Positions 11,816-22,539 of a stretch of 64,000 bases of DNA are shown piece by piece (the stretch's first letter is position 1; every line of letters begins with the position of its first letter). The translations under genes and the position numbers were made by a program. Location of the stretch: NCBI RefSeq assembly GCF_024362695.1, contig NC_065419.1, forward strand, positions 2,480,678 to 2,544,677, given 5' to 3'. Origin of the DNA: Pectinophora gossypiella (lineage: Eukaryota > Arthropoda > Insecta > Lepidoptera > Gelechiidae). Under the pieces are notes generated by a model, which saw only the letters and a program-made list of their open reading frames with translations, searched no databases and was not told the origin of the DNA.

Positions 11816-12027
11816 AAGTAATGTAATAAAGCTCATTTAACATAGGTTTTACGCATTTTTAATGGCACATCACTAGCTGTGACTATGTTGTACGGAAATA
11901 TGGTCACGTGTACAAGATAACGACCGACTAATGACCTCATAGACTCTACGTAGGACAAACTCATGTACGCCACTCTATAACAATGATTGCGAAAGGCCTA
12001 TTTAAATAAAACGTGATACTGTGGTCA

Positions 12028-12705
12028 CAGAGCCGTGATAGCCCAGTTGGTAGAACGCTTGCCTCTCACTTTAAGGTCGCAGGTTCAAATCCCCTGCACA
12101 TGCCCAAATTAATGTCTCTCGTATTTGTTTTCGAATTCATTTTTGGATCATAATATCATGTGCTCAGTGGTGAAGGAAAACATCGTAAGGAAACCCACAT
12201 TCCCGAGAAATGCATTTTCGGAGGTATGTGAACTAACCTGTATTGGGCTGGTTTTCCCTTCGCGGGTTGGAAGGTCAGACAGGCAGTCGACCCTATTACT
12301 CTAGCCATAGAGGCAGCCAATCAGCTCGCGACACAAACACTTCAGGACCCGGATACCGACCCCGCCGGCGTGGTCGACGATTTCCCTCATTCACCCACTA
12401 TCGACCCACTAGGGTCGATTAATTCTTTCAAATATTTTTCCTCTCAGACGACGCCCTGAGCCGAGGTTCGCGCCCAACTGGGCACCCTCAGGCCTGTTGT
12501 CTTAAACGTTGTATCGGGTGAGAGCCTTCAGCGCTCCCCATTTGTCCGGCCAAGTAGTTAATGCCATCTGCGGCAAATCTACAATAAGTCACGTCAAAAA
12601 AAAAAAGTCGCTTCTGTAAAAAACCGGACCTGTCAAATGTTCAGGTTAGGTAAGCGGACCCTGTGAAAGAAGCGGGACAATGCTAGGGAGATGATGATGA
12701 TGATG
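12028..12705 (+). mobile_element. SINE-B copy interrupted by SINE-C
   Basis: Head AGCCCAGTTGGTAGAACGC with B box GGTTCAAATCCC, then the SINE-B body to CAGACAGGCAGTCG (about 12297). It resumes at CTTCTGTAAAAAACCGG (about 12617) and ends in a (GAT)n tail. Confidence 0.8.
12298..12616 (+). mobile_element. SINE-C copy inserted in SINE-B
   Basis: It runs from CCCTATTACTCTAGCC to CACGTCAAAAAAAAAAA. AGTCG on both sides is the probable target-site duplication. Confidence 0.75.
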
Positions 12706-12719
12706 TAGGTATATTGTAG

Positions 12720-12945
12720 TCACAATGGTTCCGTGGTTTATCGGCTTGCTTCTCAATCGGGAAGCGCAGGTTCGAACTCTGGTTTTCACTACACAATTGG
12801 CTCGACCATTATGGACTCGGCTAGCGATACAGGTATCACGTCGGTTTAACAGAAAGCTCGATGAGGTGTGGGTACTTAGTTCATCCTGCGAATGAAGAAC
12901 CTCTGAGTACTCCAATTGGGATGTCCTCGTGAGCTTATGTTATGT
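12720..12945 (+). mobile_element. SINE-E copy
   Basis: tRNA-like start with B box GGTTCGAACTC, then GGTGTGGGTACTTAGTTCATC and TCCAATTGGGATG. Partial copies are at 1745, 25295 and 51945. Confidence 0.65.
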
Positions 12946-13184
12946 ACTATGTAAATGTTAATTTTCCCGCGTTTCCGCGTCTACTATGACGCACTGGCTA
13001 TGTGAATGGGCCCTAACAGTAACGGTATTTGAGGATTACCTTGGCTGGTCTATAAGGCCAGTCAGTCGATGTCAAAAGCGAACTAGTTTTTACCGGGTAG
13101 GCAGCGACCTCGTATCAGTGATGTGCCGTTCCCGGGAAAATTCCCACTTTGGGAATGTTTTATTATTAACAAGCGCGCGCCCAT

Positions 13185-13419
13185 ATATACTATAACCTGC
13201 CCAGGAGTATGAAGAATAATTGTACCAAGTTTCATTAAAATCCGTCCAGTAGTTTTTGTTTCTATAAGGAACATACAGACAGACAGACAGACAGACAAAA
13301 AATTTACTGATTGCATTTTGGTCATCAGTATCGATCACTAATCACCCCCTGATAGTTATTTTGAAAATATATTTAATGTACAGAATTGACCTCTCTACAG
13401 ATTTATTATAAGTATAGAT
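13185..13419 (-). mobile_element. Helitron 5' terminal fragment
   Basis: On the minus strand it starts TCTATACTTATAATAAATC and matches the 5' end of the Helitron at 17277-19919. It includes the (CTGT)n run. No CTAG 3' end follows, so the copy is truncated. Confidence 0.7.
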
Positions 13420-13534
13420 GTTTTGTTATTATTATTATTAATGTTTTAATTTTAGTTATATGCTTTATTTCTTAACCTTTAGGCAGATAAGACTAGAGTT
13501 CAAGAAAGAATAATTTAAAAAAGAAAAGCAGCCA

Positions 13535-13799
13535 ATTGGGTCGTGTACTAGGTTCAAGATAAATTATGAAATTCCGATTACTAAATAAACACAAATGTGA
13601 AACTAACGAAAAGCATTTTCTTTATTTTATTTAACTTAGTTATGAATTTTAATCAAGAAAAACGTACTTAATAATAAGTTCGACATTTTATTACGTTTTT
13701 CTATGACGTCACAGTGTGCGTTTTCATATAAATTCCATAGTAATTTCGTGTTTTGACGTTTAGTAAAAAGTAACTGATTTGACTATTTGGAAACTAGCC
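13535..13799. mobile_element. MITE-L copy
   Basis: ATAAATTATGAAATTCCGAT at the left and TAAAAAGTAACTGATTTGAC near the right match the MITE-L interior. The ends are degraded. Confidence 0.6.
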
Positions 13800-13807
13800 T
13801 ATTTCCT

Positions 13808-13940
13808 TACTATAAAAGAGTTTTGACAGCGGGAAGATTCCCACTTTGGGGATATTCCCGGGAACGTAACCATAGTCACAGCTGATAGCCACTACTCAAT
13901 CGCTTTTGTAAGTTTATTTCCTGATTTCTTTACGATTCTT
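13808..13940 (-). repeat. Right copy of an inverted pair (partner 11150-11275)
   Basis: TTCCCACTTTGGGGA, GGAACGTAACCATAG and CAGCTGAT, with TTTCCTGATTTCTTTACGAT beyond, are the reverse complement of the left copy. Confidence 0.6.
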
Positions 13941-13947
13941 TTTTATT

Positions 13948-14226
13948 AGCTCGGTGGCGCAGCGGTAAATGCGCTCGGTCTGCGATTGTTGAAGTTAAGC
14001 AACTTTCGCTAAGGCCGGTCATAGGATGGGTGACCACAAAAAAAGTTTTCATCTCGAGCTCCTTCGTGCTTCGGAAGGCACGTGAAGCCGTTGGTCCCGG
14101 CTGCATTAGCAGTCGTTAATAACCATCAATCCGCACTGGGCCCGCGTGATGGTTTAAGACCCGATCTCCCTATCCATCCATAGGGAAGGCCCGTGCCCCA
14201 GCAGTGGGGACGTTAATGGGCTAATC
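13948..14226 (+). mobile_element. SINE-F, full-length copy with tRNA-like and 5S-like head
   Basis: The first part, GCTCGGTGGCGCAGCGG...CGGTCTGCGA, looks like the 5' half of a tRNA. Directly after it come GAAGTTAAGCAAC and GGCCGGTCATAGGATGGGTG, then ACC, which follow the internal promoter region of 5S rRNA. The shared SINE core and a tail ending GGGGACGTTAATGGGCT complete it. Confidence 0.75.
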
Positions 14227-14451
14227 ATGTATGTCAAGCCCGGGGGGCTAAAAATCTACATAGAATATTCCCACTTTGGGAACATTCCCCGTAACGGCAC
14301 TACACTGCCTCGAATCGCTTCCTTTCGCTTTTATCTGATCATAAATACACATAATGTATCTACTTACGTGTATTGTCACGACTTATGCAAGTGAGTTGAA
14401 CTATTTGATAGTATCTGTCATTGGCCTTAATTAAGTAATGATATTATTAAC

Positions 14452-14780
14452 AGCCTCCGTGGTCTGGTGGTTAGAGCGTTAGGCTCACGGTCTGGAGGTC
14501 CGGGTTCGATTCCCGATGGGGACATTGTCGAAATCACTTTGTGAGACTGTCCTTTGTTTGGTAAGGACTTTTCACGCTTGAATCACCTGATTGTCCGAAA
14601 AAGTAAGATGATTCCGTGCTTCGGAGAGCACGTTAAGCCGTTGGGCCCGGCTATTAGCCGTAAAAATACCTCCACCAACCCGCAGTGGAGCAACGTGGTG
14701 GAGTATGCTCCATACCCCCTCCGGTTGATTGAGGGGAGGCCTGTGCCCAGCAGTGGGACGTATATAGGCAGTTTATGTTA
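14452..14780 (+). mobile_element. SINE-D copy (full length)
   Basis: Head CCTCCGTGGTCTGGTGG, B box GGTTCGATTCC, shared core, tail GGAGCAACGTGGTGGAGTATG to GGGACGTATATAGGCAG. The frame 14554-14823 inside is spurious. Confidence 0.85.
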
Positions 14781-14834
14781 TTATTATGCAGCGTCAAACG
14801 TTATGTTTTTGCGCTTATGTTAAACAACCTCATA

Positions 14835-15082
14835 AAGTCGAGTTCAGTGGTTCACAGCCCGAGCCGGGCTTCAGGCCTGTTGTCTTAAACGTGGTACCGG
14901 GTGAGAGCCTTCAGCGCTTCAAATCAAATCAAATCAAATCAAATATACTTTATTGCACAGAACTAAAAATTCAACAATCAGACAAAACACATGAATACAG
15001 TACAGTACAGTGCTTCCCATTTGTCCGGTCAAGTAGTTAATGCCATCTGCGGCAAATCTACAATAAGTCACGTCAAAAAAAA
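14835..15082 (+). mobile_element. SINE-C split by a short insertion
   Basis: SINE-C runs to CCTTCAGCGCTTC (14920), is broken by an AAATC run and a CTTTATTGCACAG segment, and resumes at GTGCTTCCCATTTGTCCGG through GTCACGTCAAAAAAA. The inserted piece looks like the 3' end of the LINE also seen at 23040-23290. Confidence 0.65.
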
Positions 15083-15529
15083 GGGCTTCCAACCCGTGAC
15101 ACTGCGATGCTACGCGTTCTTCGAACAGGGCAATCGCGGGTTTTGGAATTTCCTTTATAAATACAAAGAAGAATGATTCAAGAGGAAAGAACATACTTAT
15201 AGCAATACTTGGAAATAAAGGTCGCTTACCCCACATACACTATAATATAACACAAAGTAATACGAAAACAAAGAAAAGAACTTGATTACCGATTTAAATC
15301 TCTGATACTTAATAATATTACTATCTACTAGATAAGTGTCTGATAGCATTATCATTATTTGTTTCTAAGCGTTATACGTCACGCGAGGTTGACGAATAGC
15401 ATGAGGGTTAGCACATTTTAACGCATATTCACCTAAAAATCCTACTGCAGTTCGTCACTCTCTGGGACGTATTGGACTAGTCCAATATGGGCGTTTTGCG
15501 TCGAAAAACTCCTGGAAACGCATTAACCA

Positions 15530-15872
15530 CCTAACATACATAACATAAATAGCCTATAAACGTCCCACTGCTGGGCACAGGCCTCCTCTCAATCAACCGG
15601 AGAGGGTATGGAGCATACTCCACCACGCTGCTCCACTGCGGGTTGGTGGAGGTGTTTTTACGGCTAATAGCCGGGACCAACGGCTTAACGTGCCCTCCGA
15701 AGCACGGAATCAACTTACTTTTTCGGACAATCAGGTGATTCAAGCCTGAAAAGTCCTTACCAAACAAAGGACAGTCTCACAAAGTGATTTCGACAATGTC
15801 CCCATCGGGAATCGAACCCGGACCTCCAGATCGTGAGCCTAACGCTCTTACCACTAGACCACAGAGGCTGTT
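15530..15872 (-). mobile_element. SINE-D copy (full length)
   Basis: The complete SINE-D consensus in reverse, from ACGTCCCACTGCTGGGCAC to CCACTAGACCACAGAGGC. Confidence 0.85.
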
Positions 15873-16195
15873 ATTTAACCACCTACTTGGCCGGAATATA
15901 AATGTGTAAATGTAAAAATAATATAACTACGCAGATATGTATAGGTACACATTGTATACGAATGAAGTATGTTTTTTTATCTTATTGAAGACGGATCTAA
16001 TGTTACGTAAATCAGATAATAAGTACCTACGTGTATGAAACAACGGATTTTTTATAACTAAGTATGTAAATTATAAGGTTATCTACTAAAACACTACTTT
16101 ATTAATACCGGATTTCAGATTCCGATTCGGATTTTTTTTTCAGATTTTTTTAAGCTGTTAAAATTATTTATGATTTTATGATACAAGTGAGCTTT

Positions 16196-16328
16196 GTACG
16201 GTCATGAGTACTAATATGTAAACACTTAGAAACCATATCACATTAACTTTTTTGACAAATTAAACCGTAAGTCTTATTAAATGTCAAATATGATAGTGTG
16301 ACAGGGTTCTAAAGTGGGTAAGTACATG
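16196..16328. mobile_element. MITE-J copy
   Basis: GTACGGTCATGAGTACTAAT at the left and CTAAAGTGGGTAAGTACAT at the right, with CACATTAACTTTTTTGAC inside. The outer right arm is shortened. Confidence 0.65.
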
Positions 16329-17276
16329 ATAGTTTATATCTTGTTTTTCTTGTTCACTTGATTGTGCATGCTGTGACTACTTGTAATTGAGCTAGCTCTT
16401 AATCTTTTTTTTATTGTCTGTAACTTTGCATGTGCAGAGTGTAGCTTGTAAGTTGTCCATAATAAATAAATAAATAAATGACTGTACATGGTGGCAGCGC
16501 GGACAAGGTCTGGGCTGCTGAAGCGTTCTGTGGCACGTATCGCCAAAATCCCTGTTTCAAATGAGTGCTAGCGCAGTAGGGTGGGGAATGTTAGCGACAG
16601 CCTCCTTGGTCATCTTATGTTTTTTTTAATTCATAATTAATTTATTCGCCTTAAAAATGGTAGGTACAGTTTGCAGATGGTCAGCATTTAGCATTAGGTC
16701 AAAACATTTTTAGTTATGAAAATTATAATATGCAAATAATAATGACAAGAAGATAATAAATTATCAAACTAAAATAAATTAACGAATATAACAATTATTC
16801 TTTCCAAATCAAAAAGTCATTCATTACAAAACAATACAGAAAAACAATGTCATAGAATAAAAATAAAATAATATTTATATAAGTACTTGTCATTTTCAGT
16901 ATGTTCCATTGTTTTTTTTTTTAAATGTCTGTCAGTGTTTGTTCAGTATAAAAATCAACACGTAATGTTTTTGCTTTCTCAATAATCATTTCATTACATT
17001 ACATTACAATTAAAGACTGGATTTCAGTTATAGTTTCAGTTTGTAGTAATTGAGTCGAGAGTGTAATGTTTTTAATGTAATGATGACTAATTCTCACGCG
17101 TTTGATTTTACGTTTTTCAACACTTGTGAATAAAAAATAAATAAAATTTATAAAAAAAGCATAATTCATTTTAAAAAATATCTAAAAATATCTATGTTTG
17201 TTAAAATAGTGACTATGTATAGAATAAAGCTCTTTAAACTGAAATTTTTACAAAACAAAATTGAAAATATTTAGAA
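16329..17276. other. No gene seen
   Basis: Very AT-rich sequence with an (AATA)n run near 16460. I can place no repeat family with confidence. Confidence 0.4.
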
Positions 17277-17484
17277 CTAGCTTTTGCCCGCGACTTCGTC
17301 CGCGTGGGGTGTTATATAAGAGAGAGATCTTTGTGTGTGTGGGAGTGCATATCAAATTTCAAGCATCTAACTTATGCAGTTTAGATTTTTTCATACAATT
17401 TTTTTCCCAATAACTCCCATTTTTCAAAATACAGCCAAAAATAAACTTTATATTTACTAAGGTATGCATGCATGCTAGATTGAA

Positions 17485-17667
17485 TCAATTGATTGAATTG
17501 ATTTTTTTTTAATTGATTGTTCATTGAGTTTTAATTTTAATACACACTTCCTCTCTTCCCTTCAACGTTGCTGTGCCCTACAGGGTCCATGTTTTAGTTC
17601 CTATGCCTATGTAACACCCCATTGTACTACATGGAATGCAATAAATAATTTAATTGAATTGAATTGA
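17485..17667 (+). repeat. Insertion inside the Helitron with (AATTG)n tail
   Basis: Unrelated sequence interrupts the array region and ends AATAAATAATTTAATTGAAT followed by TGAATTG. It looks like a short LINE or SINE 3' end. Confidence 0.4.
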
Positions 17668-19650
17668 AAACATCTATCTTACGCGGTTTCGTTTTTTTCA
17701 TACAAATGTTTTTTTCCCGCTAACTCCCGTTTCCGTGGGAATTTTGCAATATCCTGTTGCAACTCAGCTTTAAGTTAACTAAGGTACCTGCATGCCAAAT
17801 TTCAAGCGTCTAACTTAAGCGGTTTAGATTTTTCATACAAAAGGATTTTCCCGCTAATTTCCGTTCCCGTGGGAATTCCGGGAATTCCTTTCTTAGTGCA
17901 CCTCTACGGTACCTAAGCTATGTCCCTTCCAAATTTCAAATGCCTACATTTAGCCATTCAGGCTATGCGTTGATATGTCAGTCACTGAGTCAGACAGTTT
18001 CTCCTTTTATTTAGATTTGATTTTTTCATACAAATGTTTTTTCCCGCTAACTACCGTTCCCGTGGGAATTTTGTAATATCCTGTTGCAACTAAGCTTCAA
18101 GTTTACTAAAGTACCTGCATGCCAAATTTCAAACGTCTAACTTGAGTGGTTTAGATTTTTCATACAAAAGGATTTTCCCGTTAATTCCCGTTCCCGTGGG
18201 AATTTCGGGAATTCCTTTCTTAGTGCACCTCCACGGTACCTAAGGTACCTGCATGACAAATTTCAAACGTCTAACTTGAGTGGTTTAGATTTTTCATACA
18301 AAAGGATTTTCCCGCTAATTCCCGTTCTCGTGGGAATTTCGGGAATTCCTTTCTTAGTGCACATCTAAGGTATCTGCATGCCAAATTTCAAACGTCTAAC
18401 TTGAGTGGTTTAGATTTTTCATACAAAAGGATTTTCCCGCTAATTCCCGTTCCCGTGAGAATTTTGGGAATTCCTTTCTTAGTGCACCTTTACGGTACCT
18501 ATGGTACCTGCATGCCAAATTTCAAACGTCTAACTTGAGTGGTTTAGATTTTTCATACAAAAGGATTTTCCCGCTAATTCCAGTTCCCGTGGGAATTTAG
18601 GGAATTCCTTTCTTAGTACACCTCTACGGTATCTAAGGTACCTGCATGACAAATTTCAAACATCTGACTTGAATGGTTTAGATTTTTCATACAAAAGGAT
18701 TTTTCCGCTAATTCCCGTTCCCGTGGGAATTTCGGGAATTCCTTTCTTAGTGCACCTCTACGGTATCTAAGGTACCTGCGTGCCAAATTTCAAACATCTA
18801 ACTTGAATGGTTTAGATTTTTCATACAAAAGGATTTTCCCGTTAATTCCCGTTCCCGTGGGAATTTCGAGAATTCGTTTCTTAGTGCACCTCCACGGTAC
18901 CTAAGGTACCTGCATGACAAATTTCAAACGTCTAACTTGAGTGGTTTAGATTTTTCATACAAAAGGATTTTCCCGCTAATTCCCGTTCTCGTGGGAATTT
19001 CGGGAATTCCTTTCTTAGTGCACCTCTACGGTATCTAAGGTATCTGCATGCCAAATTTCAAACGTCTAACTTGAGTGGTTTAGATTTTTCATACAAAAGG
19101 ATTTTCCCGCTAATTCCGTTCCCGTGAGAATTTTGGGAATTCCTTTCTTAGTGCACCTCTACGGTACCTATGGTACCTGCATGCCAAATTTCAAACGTCT
19201 AACTTGAGTGGTTTAGATTTTTCATACAAAAGGATTTTCCCGCTAATTCCCGTTCCCGTGGGAATTTAGGGAATTCCTTTCTTAGTACACCTCTACGGTA
19301 TCTAAGGTACCTGCATGACAAATTTCAAACATCTGACTTGAATGGTTTAGATTTTTCATACAAAAGGATTTTTCCGCTAATTCCCGTTCCCGTGGGAATT
19401 TCGGGAATTCCTTTCTTAGTGCACCTCTACGGTACCTAAGGTATCTGCATGCCAAATTTCAAACGTCTAACTTGAGTGGTTTAGATTTTTCATACAAAAG
19501 GATTTTCCCGCTAATTCCCGTTCCCGTAGGAATTTCGGGAATTCCTTTCTTAGTGCACCTCTACGGTATCTAAGGTACCTGCATGCCAAATTTCAAACGT
19601 CTAACTTGAGTGGTTTAGATTTTTCATACAAAAGGATTTCCCTTCACTAC
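17668..19650. repeat. Tandem array, 134-bp unit
   Basis: The marker GCATG recurs at 18510, 18644, 18778 (as GCGTG), 18912, 19046, 19179, 19313, 19447 and 19581, almost always 134 bp apart; 18251-18376 is 125. Units contain CAAATTTCAAACGTCTAACT, GGATTTTCCCGCTAATTCCC and TAGTGCACCTCTACGG. Diverged units extend left to about 17668. Confidence 0.85.
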
Positions 19651-19920
19651 TCTGCTCCTTTTGATTGTAGCGTGATGAAAAGTATACTATAACCTGTCCA
19701 GGAGTGTGAAGAATAATTGTACCAAGTTTCATTAAAATCCGTCCAGTAGTTTTTGTTTCTATAAGGAACATACAGACAGACAGACAGACAGACAGACAAA
19801 AATTTTACTGATTGCATTTTTGGCATCAGTATCGATCACTTATCACCCCCTGATAGTTATTTTGAAAAAATATTTAATGTACAGAATTGACCTCTCTACA
19901 GATTTATTATAAGTATAGAT

Positions 19921-20466
19921 AAGGCGACAATGGCGCGTAAATTACGAACATTTTAATTTGTAAAATAAATATGGAATGAAGATGGATCATTATTGTTTTT
20001 CATTATTATTAGGGAAACGATGTACAAGGAAAATAAGTAGCTACTTAGTATTGGGATTTTTCTATAAAAAAAGCAACGATGAACGGCTAGGAAAACCCAA
20101 CGTGTGTACTTAGTATATTAATAAATCTATAATATACGTACTTACGTGGAAATAGGAATGTCTAATATGTATAATAATAGCAGGAAGTAGTTGGTTGTCC
20201 ATCGCTCAAAAATGTTACGGCCATGTAAAATGTGATCGGTGTGAATCACATTTAGTAGTCCAGCCCTAACGTTGACCCCACCGAGTTCTTATTATAGAGA
20301 AATGCCGCGAGAGCATACCCGGTGGCACCGAAATATGCACAAAACGATATTATATGAGGCAATGATCGTATTATAAAACTTATCATTATTAAACCAACGC
20401 CTGTGTTACTACGCAATGAACGGCGGATAAATCGATGCAGCGGTCCAAAAATGGTGCGGCCACTTT
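19921..20466. other. No gene seen
   Basis: AT-rich sequence without a repeat that I recognise. Confidence 0.35.
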
Positions 20467-20880
20467 TTGTTTTTTTTTTTTTAATGTGACTTATTGTAAG
20501 TTTGCCGCCAATGGCATTTTTCCTTTAGCCATAGAGACAGCCAATCATCTAGCGACACCAAACACATCAGAACCCCGATACCGACCCCGCCGGCGTGGTC
20601 GACGATTTTCCTCAATCAGCGCTTATTGCTATCGACCCACTAGGGTTGATTAATCCTTTCAAATATTTTTCCTCTCAGACGACGCCCTGAGCCAAGGTTC
20701 GCGCCCAACTGGGCCCTCAGGCCTATTGTCTTAAATTGCCTGTTGGCCTATTTTTGTACCGAGTGAGAGCATTCAGCGCTTCCCATTTGTCCGGCCAAGT
20801 AGTTAATGCCATCTGCGGCAAATACACAATAGGTCACGTCAAAAAAAAACGCCGATGGCATTAATTACTTGGCCGGAAAA
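20467..20880. mobile_element. SINE-C (+) inserted in an older SINE-C (-)
   Basis: 20467-20526 is the minus copy (T run, TTGCCGCCAATGGCATT). 20527-20849 is a plus copy ending GTCACGTCAAAAAAAAA. The minus copy resumes at CGCCGATGGCATTAATTAC. The repeated CGCC(A/G)ATGGCATT is the target-site duplication. Confidence 0.7.
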
Positions 20881-21284
20881 CTTGGTGCGGCCGCTTACGT
20901 CGACGTGAGTTAACAGGCGACATGCTGACTCGTGTGATTTAACGCTGAAGGCATATCCCCCTTGTTTCCATGATCTGTGGCTGACCCACTTGGCAACACA
21001 GTAGGAATTCCTGCCAAGAACTTCGAGTCAAGGGATATTGGAAACGGATTCCGATGACATTGTGAACGTAACTCATATATTCTCCTTCCGTTCCACATGA
21101 GATCACGCCTATTTTCCATTGGGGTAAACAGAAACCATGGACTGGTGTCTATTGAAGATTTTTATGTCCCTCACATAAAAAGCTTCCATAAATATGCATC
21201 CTTGTCGGTTAAGGTTACTCTTGACCTGGTTCTACTTACCTATACGTACATAATTAGGTATATGAATTCTCGATCATCATATCC

Positions 21285-21568
21285 CTATCATTATCCCGTT
21301 TTCCACAGGGTCCGCTTACCTAACCTGAAGGATTTGACAGGTCCGGTTTTTTACAGAAGCTACTGCCTGTCTGACCTTCCAAGCGAACGAAAAACCAGTC
21401 CAATTCAGGTTAGGTCATATACCTCCGAAAATGCATTTCTCGGGAATGTGGGTTTCCTCACGATGTTTTCCTTCACCGCTGATTGGTTTAGGCTCGTGCT
21501 GGATTCGAACCTGCGACCTCAAAGTGAGAGGCAAGCGTTCTACCAACTAGGCTACCACGGCTTCATAT
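21285..21568 (-). mobile_element. SINE-B copy
   Basis: From CATCATATCCC...CACAGGGTCCGCTTACCTAA to CTACCACGGCTTCAT; the B box in reverse is GGATTCGAACC. It accounts for most of the 157-codon frame at 21097-21570. Confidence 0.75.
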
Positions 21569-21777
21569 GAATTCTCGGTAATTATGATACGAGCTATTGA
21601 TAAAATATTGATAAATTCATTTAAGTTTCTCATTCATATTTGACTTCTGATAAGTAGGTAGTAACATGTTTAGTATACATCAATGAGTAGGTTAGCAATA
21701 GATTATTTTCAGTGGTACCTACTGAGGAATATGGCGCAAATTTTCCATTCACTGAATTATACATGAATGAATTTCAG

Positions 21778-21890
21778 GTCTTCTTCTATCATGTGGGTTG
21801 TGAGGTGAATTACCAACCCCATCAACCCTCAGGGTTATTATTGAGCCGCCAAAGGCCCCTGACATGGCTAATGTCGTACAAACCTGTGAT
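21778..21890 (-). repeat. SINE-A tail fragment
   Basis: TCTTCTATCATGTGGGTTG through GCCAAAGGCCCCTGACATG. Confidence 0.7.
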
Positions 21891-22184
21891 ACAAAGTTCT
21901 AAGATGGACTGTATCTTCATTATAACAAGCCAAGGTCCGTGTTTGAACTCAGTTTCCCATTAACAAATTCATTGAACTTAACCTAGACTGAAGTACAAAG
22001 GCTATTGTTTGCAGATCATCCGATTTCCGCGAAATATTTGGCGTGAGTAACACGTAACGTCATAGATATATTTAGAAGTTTCAGTTTTCACGATGGGTTA
22101 AGATGATAGCGGAGAGCGGGTAGATGTAACATGATGAGAATTGGATTTTGTTCAAAAAAAATTCAAAATTCAAAAATATCTTTC

Positions 22185-22400
22185 AGAAATCAGAAATCAG
22201 AATCATTTATTCAACGTAATTATCATGGATAAACTTGTTGAAGGTCAATGTAACATTTTTGAATTTACGTCATTTCGCAAGGTGTTATGGCTGCGGAGAC
22301 AAAATGACAAGAAACTGCAACAGCAACACATCTTTTAAAAACCAATGAGGATATACATTACAAGTTATTTAATAACTAGAGGAACACATTCAATACCAGA
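22185..22400 (+). repeat. LINE 3' end-like repeat (pair with 59688-59900)
   Basis: ATCAGAATCATTTATTCAACG through CAGCAACACATCTTTTAAA to AATACCAGACATTTT is nearly identical at 59688-59900. The CAGAAAT repeats at the left resemble a tail. Confidence 0.65.
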
Positions 22401-22539
22401 CATTTTTATCATTTAGGTAGTCATTAATCTTATAATAAGCTTTTTTACATAAAGTAAGCTTCACATGAGCTTTAAATTTATTTTCTGACAAATTTAAAAT
22501 ATTATCTGGTATTTTATTGTAAAAACGTATACATAATTT

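Larger units (their letters stand above)
17277..19919 (-). mobile_element. Non-autonomous Helitron, 2.64 kb, with an internal tandem array
   Basis: On the minus strand it begins TC (TCTATACTTATAATAA) and ends CTAG, with a hairpin (CGCGGACGAAGTCGCGGG) 8 bp before the end. It sits between host A (19920) and T (17276) with no duplication. All are Helitron rules. No Rep/helicase frame is present. The interior is mostly the 134-bp array plus a (CTGT)n run near 19770-19798. Confidence 0.8.

Noticed and set aside
13269..13299. ACAG tetranucleotide runs (13269 and 19770) as notable microsatellites.
   Set aside because: They are internal parts of the Helitron terminal sequence.
17668..19650. CRISPR-like array.
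   Set aside because: Units are 134 bp with no separate unique spacers; this is a tandem array in a Helitron.
21097..21570. A 157-codon plus-strand frame.
   Set aside because: Most of it is the reverse of a SINE-B copy; the rest has no domain signal.
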